DNA from: Pseudonocardia sp. T1-2H
GTDB taxonomy: Bacteria > Actinomycetota > Actinomycetes > Mycobacteriales > Pseudonocardiaceae
NCBI RefSeq assembly: GCF_038039215.1
Contig: NZ_JBBPCL010000001.1
Location: 1,178,001-1,242,000, forward strand
Direction: 5' to 3'
DNA length: 64,000 nt
The translations under genes and the position numbers were made by a program. Shown here piece after piece: positions 16,614 through 25,858 of this stretch. How positions within the stretch are numbered: the stretch's first letter is position 1; each line of letters opens with the position of its first letter. The notes below the pieces were generated by a model. The model had not been told where the DNA came from. It made no database searches and saw nothing but the letters and a program-made list of their open reading frames with translations.

Positions 16614-18275
16614 TCAGGACGCGGCGCTCGAGAGCGGGGACCGGCTCTCGGCGCCGACCAGGGTGCGGAACAGCCGGTCGACATCTCCGGGGGCGACGTC
16701 GCCGCTCCACCCGACGTAGAGGTCGGGCCGGACGAGGACCAGGCCGAGCGGCTCCTCGGTGACGACGGGCTCGTCGATTTCGAGCACGGTCAGCGGGATG
16801 CCGAGGCGCTCTGCCGCGGCGCGGAACGGGGTCGCGTCGCCGCGGGTGCGGACCAGGGTGAAGTCGCGACCCAGGCGGTCGAACACCGAGCCCCCGTCGG
16901 GCAGCCAGGCGTGCGGGAACCGGGAGCCGGGCGCGACGCTCGGCCGGTAGTGGTCGATGCGGTCGATCGCGCCCGGTGCGTGCACCCGGTCCGCGACGAT
17001 GCCGGGGGACTCGGCGTAGCGAGCGCCGAACTGCACACCCTGGCTGTGCCACTGCTGCCGGTCGACCTCGGCGATCCGGGCTCCGACCTCGGTGCGAAGC
17101 CGGGCGCCCTCGGCGTCGTCGACGTGCAGGGCGGGGTCGCGCGCGATCGTGGCCATGTCGCGGTCGATCTTCAGTGCGGCCCGTGAGGTTGCCTCGCCCA
17201 CCGACATCCGCTCCACCTCGTAGGCGTCGAGCAGGTCCGGGCCACCCCAGCCTGCCAGCAGAGCGGCGAGTCGCCAGCCGAGCCCGACGGCGTCGGCGAT
17301 GCCGGTGTTCATGCCGAAGCCACCCAGCGGCAGCCAGAGGTGTGCTGCGTCGCCGGCGAGCACGATCCGGCCGTCGACGAACTTGTCGGCGACCAGCCGA
17401 CGCGGGGTCCAGCGCACGATCTGGATCTTCTCCACCTCCATGTCCCTGCCCAGCGCGGCGCGCAGCACCTCGTCCTCGTCGAGGTCCTCGGGTGCGGTGC
17501 CGTCCGGGACGCGGGCGTGGCAGAGATAGAGACCCTTGCCGTCGAGCTGGACGAACGAGCCCTTCAGACGCGGGCCGTACCACCAGTACATCCAGCCGGG
17601 GCGCTCCGCCGCCGCGAACTCGCGGGCCAGCTCGGCCGAGCGGAAGTACACCGAGAGCCGGTTTTCCGCGGCCTGCGAGTCACCGTGCAGCCGGGCGCCG
17701 ATCGCCCGCCGGGTGGTGCTGGCCCCACCGTCGCAGCCGACGACGTAGTCCGCGGTCACCACGGTCTCGACGCCGCTCGCCTCCGCGCGGACCTCTACCT
17801 TCCCGCCGTGGTCGACCACCGCGGTCACCCGGCTCCCGCGGATGATCTCGACGGAGGGGTAGCCGCGGACGTGCTCCTCAAGGATGGGCTCGAGGTAGAT
17901 CTGCGAGATCCGGTGCTGGGGTTCGGGGGTCGGCCACTCGGCGAGCTCGGGAGCGGTGCGGTCGAAGATCTGCTGCGCGGAGGAGAACGGGAAGCGGGTG
18001 AGCTCCCAGCCGGTCAGCGTTGTGCAGTAGACGATGTCGGTGGCGTGGTCGAGTGGGAGCCCCGCCCGCCGGATCGGGTCGGCCACGCCGAGCCTGCGGA
18101 AGTACTCCATCGACCGGGCGTTGGTGGTGTTGCAGCGCGGGTTGTCGGTGGTCGTCGGGTTCTGTTCGAGCACGAGGGTGTCGATCCCGCGGGTGCCGAG
18201 CTCGGCGGCGAGCGTCAGGCCGACCGGTCCCGCGCCGACGACGATCACGGAGCGGTGTCCGGAGGGGATGGTCAT
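16614..18275 (-). CDS. FAD-dependent aromatic monooxygenase (PheA/MhpA/TfdB type)
   Basis: 553 aa, the size of phenol/3-hydroxyphenylpropionate hydroxylases. Dinucleotide motif VIVVGAGPVGLTLAAELG is at about 10-27, the FAD/NADPH DG motif is VVGCDGGASTTRRAIG, and the GD motif is RIVLAGDAAHLWLPLGGFGM then NTGIADAVGLGWRLAALL. A thioredoxin-like C-terminal domain (about 420-553) contains DLYVGWSGDVAPGDVDRLFR. It presumably hydroxylates a phenolic ring. With the MhpB-type ring-cleavage dioxygenase under the same putative operator it could supply the catechol substrate. GTG/ATG overlap with the upstream amidohydrolase (ATGA). Confidence 0.88.
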   Translation of the reverse strand: MTIPSGHRSVIVVGAGPVGLTLAAELGTRGIDTLVLEQNPTTTDNPRCNTTNARSMEYFRRLGVADPIRRAGLPLDHATDIVYCTTLTGWELTRFPFSSAQQIFDRTAPELAEWPTPEPQHRISQIYLEPILEEHVRGYPSVEIIRGSRVTAVVDHGGKVEVRAEASGVETVVTADYVVGCDGGASTTRRAIGARLHGDSQAAENRLSVYFRSAELAREFAAAERPGWMYWWYGPRLKGSFVQLDGKGLYLCHARVPDGTAPEDLDEDEVLRAALGRDMEVEKIQIVRWTPRRLVADKFVDGRIVLAGDAAHLWLPLGGFGMNTGIADAVGLGWRLAALLAGWGGPDLLDAYEVERMSVGEATSRAALKIDRDMATIARDPALHVDDAEGARLRTEVGARIAEVDRQQWHSQGVQFGARYAESPGIVADRVHAPGAIDRIDHYRPSVAPGSRFPHAWLPDGGSVFDRLGRDFTLVRTRGDATPFRAAAERLGIPLTVLEIDEPVVTEEPLGLVLVRPDLYVGWSGDVAPGDVDRLFRTLVGAESRSPLSSAAS

Positions 18276-19141
18276 GAGGGGGTCTCCTCGGGGGTGTCGA
18301 GCGCCTCGAGCGCCTTCCCCGCGGTGGGGAAGAGGCGGCAGAAGGTGCGCCAGAAGATGTTCTCCAGGTGCTCGTCGGCCATGTCGGAGGCGAGCAGCTC
18401 CGCCATGACGGCGGGCACGTTGTAGCTGACGGGATCGGCGTAGGAGTCGGTGCCGAACAGCAGCCGCTCGGACCCGAACCGGGCGACGAAGGCGTCGAGC
18501 GGGCGCAGGAGCGGGAAGCAGATCGCGGTGTCGAACAGGATGTTGTCGAACCGGTCTACGAGGTCGAACACGTACTGCACCTGTGTCGACGCCGAGAACC
18601 CGTCGAGCGCGACGGTCGTCGCGTCGGGATGGTCGCGGGCGAGGTCGGCAAACATCCACGGCGCCTCGAGGTTGGACTCGGCGAACATGTGGACGTAGCA
18701 GGGCAGACCGCGGCTCGTCGCCTCGTCGACCAGGGCGTGCATCCGCCCGTCGGACACCGCCACGCCCTGGTAGCGGGTGTGCCAGACCACGCCGTCGAGG
18801 GCCAGGTCGCCCACCATCCGATCCAGTTCCTCGCGGCACAGGGCGAGGCCGTGTAGCGGCTCTACGGTGCCCAGCGCGGCGAGGAAGCGGGGTGAGGAGT
18901 CGCGGTAGGCGGCGATGGCGACGTTGAGCTCGCGGGTGTTCACGATCCCGTACGGGCGCTCGTACTGCAGGCCCGGCATGACCGCGCACGCGCTCATCCC
19001 GAAGCGGTCGAGCATGGCGTGCTGGACCTCGACCGGGTCGCGGGACTCGGCGGCGGAGGTCCGCTCCTCAGCGGCGCCGATCGCCAGGCTGCCGACGTGG
19101 TGGTGGGTGTCGACGACATGGCGGACGGTCCGCCCGCTCAC
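18272..19141 (-). CDS. Amidohydrolase_2-type metal-dependent hydrolase/decarboxylase
   Basis: 289 aa from GTG 19141, which overlaps the transporter stop by 4 bp. The N-terminal metal motif VVDTHHHVGS (H-x-H) is at about residues 9-18. Other barrel landmarks are VVWHTRYQGVAV, CYVHMFAESNLEAPWMFADL, VALDGFSASTQVQYVFDLVD and the terminal Asp in RLLFGTDSYADPVSYNV. The family includes ACMSD-like decarboxylases and ring-opening hydrolases acting on aromatic-derived acids. Co-transcribed with an aromatic monooxygenase, so a decarboxylation or hydrolysis step is likely; the exact reaction is not deducible. Confidence 0.8.
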   Translation of the reverse strand: MSGRTVRHVVDTHHHVGSLAIGAAEERTSAAESRDPVEVQHAMLDRFGMSACAVMPGLQYERPYGIVNTRELNVAIAAYRDSSPRFLAALGTVEPLHGLALCREELDRMVGDLALDGVVWHTRYQGVAVSDGRMHALVDEATSRGLPCYVHMFAESNLEAPWMFADLARDHPDATTVALDGFSASTQVQYVFDLVDRFDNILFDTAICFPLLRPLDAFVARFGSERLLFGTDSYADPVSYNVPAVMAELLASDMADEHLENIFWRTFCRLFPTAGKALEALDTPEETPS

Positions 19142-20493
19142 GACAGCTCCCGGCGGCCCGCGGCGTTCGCGCGGCGGCGCAGCGCCACGATGGAGAGCAG
19201 GCTGATCACGCCGAGCAAGGTCATGTAGGCCGCGACCGACCAGCTTGCCTTCGTGGCGTCGAGCAGGGCGGCGGTGATCAGCGGGGCGAGCCCGCCGCCG
19301 AAGATCGAGCCGACCTGGTAGCCCAGCGACGCCCCCGAGAACCGGACGTCGGTGCTGAACAGCTCGGAGTACAGCGCGACCTGCGGCCCGAACATCAGCG
19401 AATGCACCGTGAAGCACACGAGGAGGGCCACGAACACCAGCCACAGGTTCGCCGTGTCGATCAGCGCGAACATCGGCCAGGCCCACAGCGCCACTCCGAC
19501 CGCCCCGATGATGAACAGCTTCGGACGGCCCGCCCGGTCGGACAGGTGTGCGAAGTAGGGCAGGAAGAACAGTGGCGCGACGCAGGCGGCCAGGATCACG
19601 CCCAGCAGCGGGCCGCGGGACAGGTGCAGGGACCGGACGCCGTAGTCGAGGACGCCGGAGACGATGATGAAGGCGACCGCGTTGGGCAGGACGAAGGCGC
19701 CCCCGGCCAGCAGGATCGTGCGCCAGTGCTCGCGGAGCACCTTCGCGAGCGGGGGCTGCTCGGGCTCGTCGGGCTCCGGCCGGGTGGCCCGCAGCTCCTT
19801 GAACTTCGGGGTGTCCTCGACCGCACGGTGGATGTAGAGCCCGATACCGATCATCAGCAGGCCGGAGAGGAACGGGATCCGCCAGCCCCAGGCGATCATC
19901 TGCTCGTCGGAGAAGACGAACGAGAGCACCAGGAACGCGCTGATCCCGCTCATCAGGCCGAGCTGGGCGCCGACCTGGACGAAGCTGCCGAAGTAGCCGC
20001 GCCGCCCGCTCGGGGCGCTCTCGGTGAGCAGCAGCGAGGCGCCGCCCCATTGCCCGCCGAGCGCGAAGCCCTGCAGTAGACGTAGCACCACCAGCAGCGC
20101 GGCCGCGACCCAACCGAGGGTCGACGCGGTGGGCAGCAGGCCGATCAGGAACGTCGCGACGCCCATGATCGCGGTCGAGGCCACCAGTACCGGCTTGCGC
20201 CCATAGCGGTCGCCGTAGTGCCCGGCGACGGCGCCGCCGAGGGGGCGGGCGACGAACCCGACGGCGAGGGTGAGGAACGAGGCCAGCGTCGCCGCGGTGT
20301 CCCCGAGCCCGGAGAAGAACAGGGGGCCGAGGTAGATGGCGGCGGCGGTCGCGTAGACGAAGAAGTCGAAGTACTCCACGGCCTGGGCCAGGACGGCGAC
20401 GGTCACGAGCCGGCGCAGACCATGTGGCGACGTCGCCGCAGCGACGCCCGGCCGGACGGCAGCGGCCGGCGAATGGGGCGGGAGGTCAGTCAT
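19138..20493 (-). CDS. MFS transporter, metabolite:H+ symporter (MHS) type, first copy
   Basis: 451 aa with about twelve hydrophobic segments. Family marks are QAVEYFDFFVYATAAAIYLG at the N-terminus, the loop 2-3 motif GHYGDRYGRKPVLVAS, RLLQGFALGGQWGGASLLLT in helix 4-5, and WGWRIPFLSGLLMIGIGLYI. These are shared with aromatic-acid/shikimate/citrate symporters. First gene of a five-gene operon, so it probably imports the pathway substrate. ATG 20493 is preferred over the upstream TTG at 20502. The shared promoter-like motif (20503-20541) lies only 10 bp upstream, which would mean a nearly leaderless message. Confidence 0.88.
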   Translation of the reverse strand: MTDLPPHSPAAAVRPGVAAATSPHGLRRLVTVAVLAQAVEYFDFFVYATAAAIYLGPLFFSGLGDTAATLASFLTLAVGFVARPLGGAVAGHYGDRYGRKPVLVASTAIMGVATFLIGLLPTASTLGWVAAALLVVLRLLQGFALGGQWGGASLLLTESAPSGRRGYFGSFVQVGAQLGLMSGISAFLVLSFVFSDEQMIAWGWRIPFLSGLLMIGIGLYIHRAVEDTPKFKELRATRPEPDEPEQPPLAKVLREHWRTILLAGGAFVLPNAVAFIIVSGVLDYGVRSLHLSRGPLLGVILAACVAPLFFLPYFAHLSDRAGRPKLFIIGAVGVALWAWPMFALIDTANLWLVFVALLVCFTVHSLMFGPQVALYSELFSTDVRFSGASLGYQVGSIFGGGLAPLITAALLDATKASWSVAAYMTLLGVISLLSIVALRRRANAAGRRELS

Positions 20494-20502
20494 GCCAAGC
20501 AA

Positions 20503-20541
20503 GCTAAGCGGGCCGAGAGAATAGCACTATGACGAATTCCG
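20503..20541 (-). promoter_or_regulatory. Shared LysR-type operator/promoter motif, site A
   Basis: Read toward the transporter gene: CGGAATT-N3-CATAG-N2-CTAT, then 12 bp, then CTTAGC. The CACTATGACGAATTCCG stretch is identical to site B at 29098-29114 with the same distance to GCTAAG. ATAG-CA-CTAT inside it is a small dyad. Divergent to the LLM operon at 20744, so it may serve both directions. Confidence 0.7.
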
Positions 20542-20743
20542 ACGCTCTCACTGAGCCGTACGGCTATGCGTCCGAGCGGGACATCATCGCTCGAGAGGAC
20601 GATCAGCGGACGCTGACATAGCTCGAAAGCTAAGTCTCAGCGCCGATCTTCCTCATGGACCCCTCTGTCGGCCGACTCTAACGTTGCCCCGTCCTGTGCT
20701 GCCTCATCCCTGGGCAGAACGGCTTCACCCGAGGAGAGTCCTT

Positions 20744-21952
20744 GTGAGCAGACTCCGGTTCGGCATCTTCCTCGCGCCGATCCACGCACCCGGCCAGAAC
20801 CCGACCCTTGCCCTGCAGCGCGACCTGGAGCTCATCGAGCACCTCGACGCGCTGGGCTACGACGAGGCCTGGATCGGCGAGCACCATTCCGCCGGCTCCG
20901 AACTGATCGGCTCGCCGGAGATCTTCATCGCGGCGGCGGCGGAGCGCACGCGGCACATCAAGCTCGGCACCGGCGTGACCTCGATCGCTTACCACAATCC
21001 ACTGTGGGTGGCGGACCGCATGGTGATGTTGGACCACCTCACCCGCGGTCGGGTGATGCTCGGCTGCGGTCCGGGCTCGCTGCCGACCGACTCGTCGATG
21101 ATCGGCCTGACCCCTACGGACACCCGCGAGCTCCTCGAGGAGCACCTGGACATCATCCTGCGACTCCTGCGCGGGGAGTCGGTCACGGCGCAGACGCGCA
21201 CCCACTCCCTGGTCGATGCCCGGCTGCAGCTCCGCCCCTACAGTGATCCGTGCTTCGAGGTCGCCGTGGCGGCAGTCGCCTCGCCCACGGGTCCGCGCCT
21301 GGCCGGACGGCACGGCACGGGGATGCTGTCGGTCGGTGCGACTCTCACCCGAGCCGGGTTCGACGCCCTCGCCCGCCACTGGGACGTCGTCGAGGAACGG
21401 GCGGCGCACCACGGGCTGCCGGCGCCGGACCGGTCGAAGTGGCGGTTGACCGGGCTGGTCCACGTCGCGGAGACCCGCGAGCAGGCCTATCGAGATGTCG
21501 AGTACGGCATCGAGCACTGGTTCACGTACTTCAGCAGGGTCGCCGCCTTCCCGCAGATGGCCGTCGGCGAGCACGCCGACGTCCGCGGGATGATCGACTT
21601 CATCAACGAGGCCGGGATCGGTGCGATCGGCACCGTCGAGGACGCCAAGGCTCAGGTGCGTCGGCTGGTCGACCAGAGCGGCGGGTTCGGCACCTTCCTG
21701 TTCTCGGGTCATGAGTGGGCGAGCCCACAGGCCTCCAGACGGTCCTACGAGCTGATCGCCCAGTACGTGTTCCCCGAGTTCCAGGGGCAGGCCGAGAGCA
21801 CGCTCGCTGCCGGCGACCGGGCGCGCGAGCGGCGGGCGAGTCTCGCTCAGAGCCAGCTCGACGCGGTCGAGCACATGACCAAGCGATACCAGCGGGATCT
21901 CGACGACATCGGGCACCCGGCGGCGCGGGACGACGAGGGCGTGTACCGGTGA
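20744..21952 (+). CDS. LLM-class flavin/F420-dependent monooxygenase
   Basis: 402 aa luciferase-like protein. The GTG at 20744 is preceded by GAGGAGAG and followed by SRLRFGIFLAPIHAPGQNP, a clean LLM N-terminus. Conserved blocks: LIEHLDALGYDEAWIGEHHS, IKLGTGVTSIAYHNPLWVAD, LDHLTRGRVMLGCGPGSLPT, and the late TFLFSGHEWASP then SYELIAQYVFPEF, typical of the limonene-monooxygenase/alkanal-monooxygenase-like group. Its stop overlaps the SDR start by 4 bp. It heads an LLM-SDR-ALDH operon, pointing to oxygenation of a hydrophobic compound followed by alcohol and aldehyde oxidation. Confidence 0.87.
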   Translation: MSRLRFGIFLAPIHAPGQNPTLALQRDLELIEHLDALGYDEAWIGEHHSAGSELIGSPEIFIAAAAERTRHIKLGTGVTSIAYHNPLWVADRMVMLDHLTRGRVMLGCGPGSLPTDSSMIGLTPTDTRELLEEHLDIILRLLRGESVTAQTRTHSLVDARLQLRPYSDPCFEVAVAAVASPTGPRLAGRHGTGMLSVGATLTRAGFDALARHWDVVEERAAHHGLPAPDRSKWRLTGLVHVAETREQAYRDVEYGIEHWFTYFSRVAAFPQMAVGEHADVRGMIDFINEAGIGAIGTVEDAKAQVRRLVDQSGGFGTFLFSGHEWASPQASRRSYELIAQYVFPEFQGQAESTLAAGDRARERRASLAQSQLDAVEHMTKRYQRDLDDIGHPAARDDEGVYR

Positions 21953-22785
21953 CCGGGCGCCTCGAGGGAAAGGTCGCCCTGGTCACCGGGGCCGCCCGCG
22001 GGCAGGGACGTAGCCATTCCGTTCGGCTGGCTCAGGAAGGTGCCGACATCGTCGCCATCGACCTCTGTGGTCCCGTGGACAGCATCGACCTGTACCCACC
22101 CGCGACGGAGGAGGACCTGGCCGAGACGGCGCGGCTCGTCGAGGAACTCGACCGGCGGGTGGTCACCGCCAAGGCCGATGTGCGCGATGCGGAAGGCCTG
22201 CGCGCGGCGGTAGACGCAGGGGTGGCCGAGGTGGGCCGGTTGGACATCGTGTGCGCCAATGCAGGCGTGCTGGGGCTCCAGCCTGCGCTGGAGCTTTCCG
22301 TCACCGCGTGGCACGAGCTGATCGACGTCAACCTCACCGGGGTGTGGAACACCTGCCAGGCTGCTCTCCCGCACCTGCTCGCCGGCGGCCGTGGGGGCTC
22401 GATCGTGATCACGAGCTCCACCGGCGGCCTCAAGGGCCTGATGAACGCCGCGCACTACGTGACGGCCAAGCACGGTCTCGTCGGGATGATGCGGGCGCTC
22501 GCGAACGAGTTCGCGCCTCACTCGATTCGCTGCAACACCGTCCACCCGACGACGGTCGACACGCTCATGATCCAGAACGACGGGTTGCGCAGGGTGTTCG
22601 ATCCCGCGAACCCGAGTCCGACGCGCGAGTCGATCGCGCCGATCATGCAGAACAAGAACGCCCTTCCCGTGCCGTGGGTCGAGCCGGTCGACGTGTCCAA
22701 CGCCGTCCTGTTCCTCGCCTCCGACGAGGCCCGGTACATCACCGGAGTGACCCTGCCGGTCGACGCCGGCTACACCGTCAAATGA
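21949..22785 (+). CDS. Mycofactocin-coupled SDR-family oxidoreductase
   Basis: 278 aa from GTG 21949. Nucleotide motif VALVTGAARGQGRSHSVRLA then EGADIVAIDLC is the hallmark of the mycofactocin-coupled SDR subfamily (GAARGQGRSHA...EGADIIAxD). NAG is present as VCANAGVLGL, and the catalytic Ser/Tyr/Lys lie in VITSSTGGLKGLMNAAHYVT-AKHGLVG (Y-x3-K). These enzymes hold NAD tightly and need mycofactocin as redox partner, so the host should encode mftABCDEF elsewhere. It probably oxidises the alcohol made by the LLM monooxygenase. Confidence 0.88.
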   Translation: MTGRLEGKVALVTGAARGQGRSHSVRLAQEGADIVAIDLCGPVDSIDLYPPATEEDLAETARLVEELDRRVVTAKADVRDAEGLRAAVDAGVAEVGRLDIVCANAGVLGLQPALELSVTAWHELIDVNLTGVWNTCQAALPHLLAGGRGGSIVITSSTGGLKGLMNAAHYVTAKHGLVGMMRALANEFAPHSIRCNTVHPTTVDTLMIQNDGLRRVFDPANPSPTRESIAPIMQNKNALPVPWVEPVDVSNAVLFLASDEARYITGVTLPVDAGYTVK

Positions 22786-22837
22786 GCCGCTGCCCGCCAC
22801 TTGGCAGTCGTCGCTCACCGGAACGTCAGGAGCAGCA

Positions 22838-24313
22838 GTGATCGCCAGTCCAAGCGCGAAGACCGAGTTGGACCGGCGGAATCTCTACGTCGACGGCGCA
22901 TGGGTGGAGCCGAGCGGTGCCGAGTACCGAGGTGTGAGGGAGGCCGCCACCGGCGAGCTACTCGGTACGGCTGCCCTCGGGTCGGAACCGGACCTCGACG
23001 CCGCGGTCCGCGCCGCTCGTCGAGCTATCGACGAGGGGCCGTGGGGGGAAACGACCACTGCCGAGCGTGCGCAGGTGATGCGTCGGTTCGCACAGGCCCT
23101 GGCCGACCGCGCCGCGGCCACGGCCACGCTGGTCAGCCGTGAGAACGGGATGCCGATTGCACAGTCCACAGGTTTCAACGGCACCGCCCCGGTCGCATTG
23201 CTGCGCATGTACGCGGATCTGATCGAGGCTCTTCCGCTCGAGGAGATCCGGCCCAGCGCCCACGGATCCACGATCGTCCGCCGGGAGCCGGTCGGCGTGG
23301 TCGGGGCGATCACGCCATGGAACTACCCCCAGGCCCTGGCGATGTTCAAGATCGCGCCGTCCTTGGCGGCCGGCTGCACCGTCGTGCTGAAGCCGTCGCC
23401 CGAGACGGCGCTGGATTCCTTCGTGCTCGGGGACGCGGCGGCGGAGGCCGGGATCCCGCCGGGTGTGCTCAACATCGTCCCCGCCGGTCGCGAGGCTGGG
23501 TGGTCGCTGGTGACCCACCCCCTCGTGGACAAGATCAGCTTCACCGGGTCGACCACGGCCGGACGCGTCATCGGCGCAGAGTGCGGGCGGCTGATCCGGC
23601 GCTGCACACTGGAACTCGGCGGCAAGTCCGCCGCGATCTTCTGCGAGGACGGCGACGTGGACGACCTCGTCGCCGGGTTGGGCAACGCCAGTTTCAAGAA
23701 CAACAGCCAGACATGTACCACGCAGTCCCGGATCCTGGTCGCGCGTGCGCGATACGACGAGGTCGTCGACGCAGTCGCGCAGTACTGCCGCCAGATGGTC
23801 GTGGGTGATCCGTTGGATCCGGCCACCACGTGCGGGCCGATGGTGAGCGAGGAGCACCTCGCCCGCGTCCTGGGCTTCATCGACATCGCCCGCGGGTCCG
23901 GCGCGCGGCTGGTCACCGGAGGCGGCCGCCCGGTCGGCCTGGATCGCGGCTGGTTCGTGGAGCCGACGGTGTTCGCGGACGTCGACAACGGTGACCGGCT
24001 CGCCCGAGAGGAGGTGTTCGGTCCGGTCATGGCCGTGATCCCGGTCGACGACGACGAGGACGCAGTGCGGGTCGCCAACGACTCGAACTACGGGCTTGGA
24101 GGTTCGGTCTGGTCAGCGGACGAGGAGCGTGCCCTCGGCATCGCCCGGCGGGTACGCACCGGCACGATCGGGATCAACCGATACGACCTGGACTTCGGCG
24201 CGCCGTTCGGGGGCATGAAGGACTCGGGGATCGGGCGTGAGCTGGGGCCCGAAGGTCTGGCCTCCTACCTCGAGTACAAGTCGCTCTACGTCGGTGGCGA
24301 CCAACCGGGCTAG
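22838..24313 (+). CDS. Aldehyde dehydrogenase (NAD(P)+), first copy
   Basis: 491 aa with all ALDH landmarks: AITPWNYPQALAMFKIAPSL (oxyanion Asn), KPSPETALDSFVLGDAAAEA, FTGSTTAGRVIGAECGRLI, catalytic Glu in CTLELGGKSAAIFCEDG, catalytic Cys in FKNNSQTCTTQSRILVARA, and EEVFGPVMAVIPVDD. Third gene of the LLM-SDR operon, 52 bp after the SDR. Its TAG stop at 24311-24313 coincides with the first bases of an inserted IS element, so the original C-terminus may have been altered by a residue or two. Confidence 0.92.
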   Translation: MIASPSAKTELDRRNLYVDGAWVEPSGAEYRGVREAATGELLGTAALGSEPDLDAAVRAARRAIDEGPWGETTTAERAQVMRRFAQALADRAAATATLVSRENGMPIAQSTGFNGTAPVALLRMYADLIEALPLEEIRPSAHGSTIVRREPVGVVGAITPWNYPQALAMFKIAPSLAAGCTVVLKPSPETALDSFVLGDAAAEAGIPPGVLNIVPAGREAGWSLVTHPLVDKISFTGSTTAGRVIGAECGRLIRRCTLELGGKSAAIFCEDGDVDDLVAGLGNASFKNNSQTCTTQSRILVARARYDEVVDAVAQYCRQMVVGDPLDPATTCGPMVSEEHLARVLGFIDIARGSGARLVTGGGRPVGLDRGWFVEPTVFADVDNGDRLAREEVFGPVMAVIPVDDDEDAVRVANDSNYGLGGSVWSADEERALGIARRVRTGTIGINRYDLDFGAPFGGMKDSGIGRELGPEGLASYLEYKSLYVGGDQPG

Positions 24314-25789
24314 CCCCAGAACCGTTCAGTTGAGGCGTTGGCGTGTTGGTCAACGAGGCCGGAGTTGTCGGCGTGTCGTGAGGGGGAGGTAGCGGAGCCC
24401 CGACAGGAGGGCGTCCGCTAAGACACCTTGCTCCCGAGGAGCTCCGCTGAGCCCGGACTCTGTCACCAGTCGTGTTCTGACCGTCGCCGGTGGCCGGTTC
24501 GCCCCGGGGCATCTGGGTGAGCTGACCCGGATCGTGCCGTTCGAGATGGTCGACGCCGTCCTGGCCGAGACCCGTACCGTCGAGACACGGGTGCGGGACC
24601 TGCCCTCGCGAGTGGTCGTATATCTGCTGCTTGAGGCCGGGTTGTTCGCTGATCTCGGCTACCGCCAGGTGTGGGCGCGCATGATCTCTGGGCTCGCCGC
24701 GGGTTCGGCGACTCGCCAATGCCGAGCGCATCGGCGCTGTGCCAGGCCCGCCGCCGGATCGGGTCAGCGCCGCTGCGCGCGTTGTTCGACGTGCTCCGCG
24801 CCGCCGCCCCGGGAACGCCCGGGGTGTGGTGGCGCGGGCGGCTGGTCTGCGCGCTCGACGGTACGCAGATGTGCGTGCCCAACAGCCCGGCGAACCTCGC
24901 GGTCTACCGGCCGGGCGGGACCTATCGCGGCGTCACCGCCTATCCGATGCTGCGGCTGGCCGCGCTGGTCTGCTGCGGGACACGCACGCTGCTCGACGCG
25001 GTGCTCGCCACCGACCGACGCAGCGAGACCTCGTTGACCATGGACCTGCTCACCGCGATGCGACCGGGGATGATCGTGTTGGCCGACCGCTACTTCGGCT
25101 ACGCCCCCATGATCACCGCGGTCGCCGCGACCGGGGCGGACCTGCTGTTCCGGTCCGAAACAACACCCGTCTGCCCGTGCTGACAGCGCTGACCGACGGC
25201 TCGTTCCTGTCCCGCATCGGGGCCGGCTCCTCAGCGCCGCCGGTGCGGGTGGTCCGGGTCGTCCGGCCCTGGAACTGGCCCGGCTCTACCGTCGGCGCTG
25301 GGAGATCGAGACCACGTTCTTCGAGCTGAAAGCGACCATCCTGGGCGGGCGGGTGCTGCGAGCCCGCACCCCCGGCGGCATCGCCCAGGAGGTCTACGCG
25401 TTGCTGGTGACCTACCAGGCCCTGCGGATCGCGATCGCCGACGCGGTCCTCGCCCACCCGCACCTCGACCCCGACCGGGCCAGCTTCACGATCGCGCTCA
25501 ACACAGCCCGGGCCTAGCTCACCACCGCAGACGCCCTCACCCACGAACCCGCCACCCGGCTCGACCTGGCCGGAACGATCGGTCGCCGGGTCCTCGCCGC
25601 TCTCCTCCCGGCCCGCCGCCACAGAACCGGGCCCCGCGCCGTGAAACGAGCGATCTCCAACTACACGGTCAACACCGCCACAGGCGCGTCAGAGGACCCA
25701 GCCGCAACTACACCATCGGGATCAACACCATCCCGCCGGACAGCCCTTGATCCACAGCTGCCGGCCCTTAACTGAACGGCCTTGGGGCT
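24312..25789. mobile_element. Dead IS4-like insertion sequence
   Basis: Terminal inverted repeats: left end 24312-24334 (AGCCCCAGAACCGTTCAG then TTGAG) and right end 25767-25789, whose reverse complement reads AGCCCCAAGGCCGTTCAG then TTAAG; 19 of 23 positions match. About 1.48 kb, one transposase with several disabling changes. The left end begins within the stop codon of the aldehyde dehydrogenase gene. I could not identify a convincing target duplication. Confidence 0.82.
24447..25775 (+). pseudogene. IS4-family transposase, broken
   Basis: Reconstructed across frames: SRVLTVAGGRFAPGHLGELT and VETRVRDLPSRVVVYLLLEA (frame 1), then a shift near 24700 to SASALCQARRRIGSAPLRAL. The catalytic Asps are in LVCALDGTQMCVPNSPANLA and GMIVLADRYFGYAPMITAVA. 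After a stop at 25181 another shift leads to ARLYRRRWEIETTFFELKAT, the Y-R-E-K motif that carries the catalytic Glu. An in-frame TAG at 25515 interrupts the C-terminal part (VKRAISNYTVNTATGASEDP), which would end at 25775 inside the right terminal repeat. At least two frameshifts and one stop: no active transposase can be made. Confidence 0.82.
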
Positions 25790-25806
25790 GGCCCTGGACA
25801 ACCAGA

Positions 25807-25843
25807 GCCCCGGGCCGACGGCGCACTGCCGTCGGCCCGGGGC
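25807..25843. terminator. Strong bidirectional hairpin terminator
   Basis: GCCCCGGGCCGACGGC and its exact reverse complement GCCGTCGGCCCGGGGC form a perfect 16-bp stem with the 5-nt loop GCACT. It sits between the plus-strand LLM/ALDH/IS region and the convergent MFS gene ending at 25859, so it can stop both. Confidence 0.85.
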
Positions 25844-25858
25844 ATCGTCATGTCCTGG

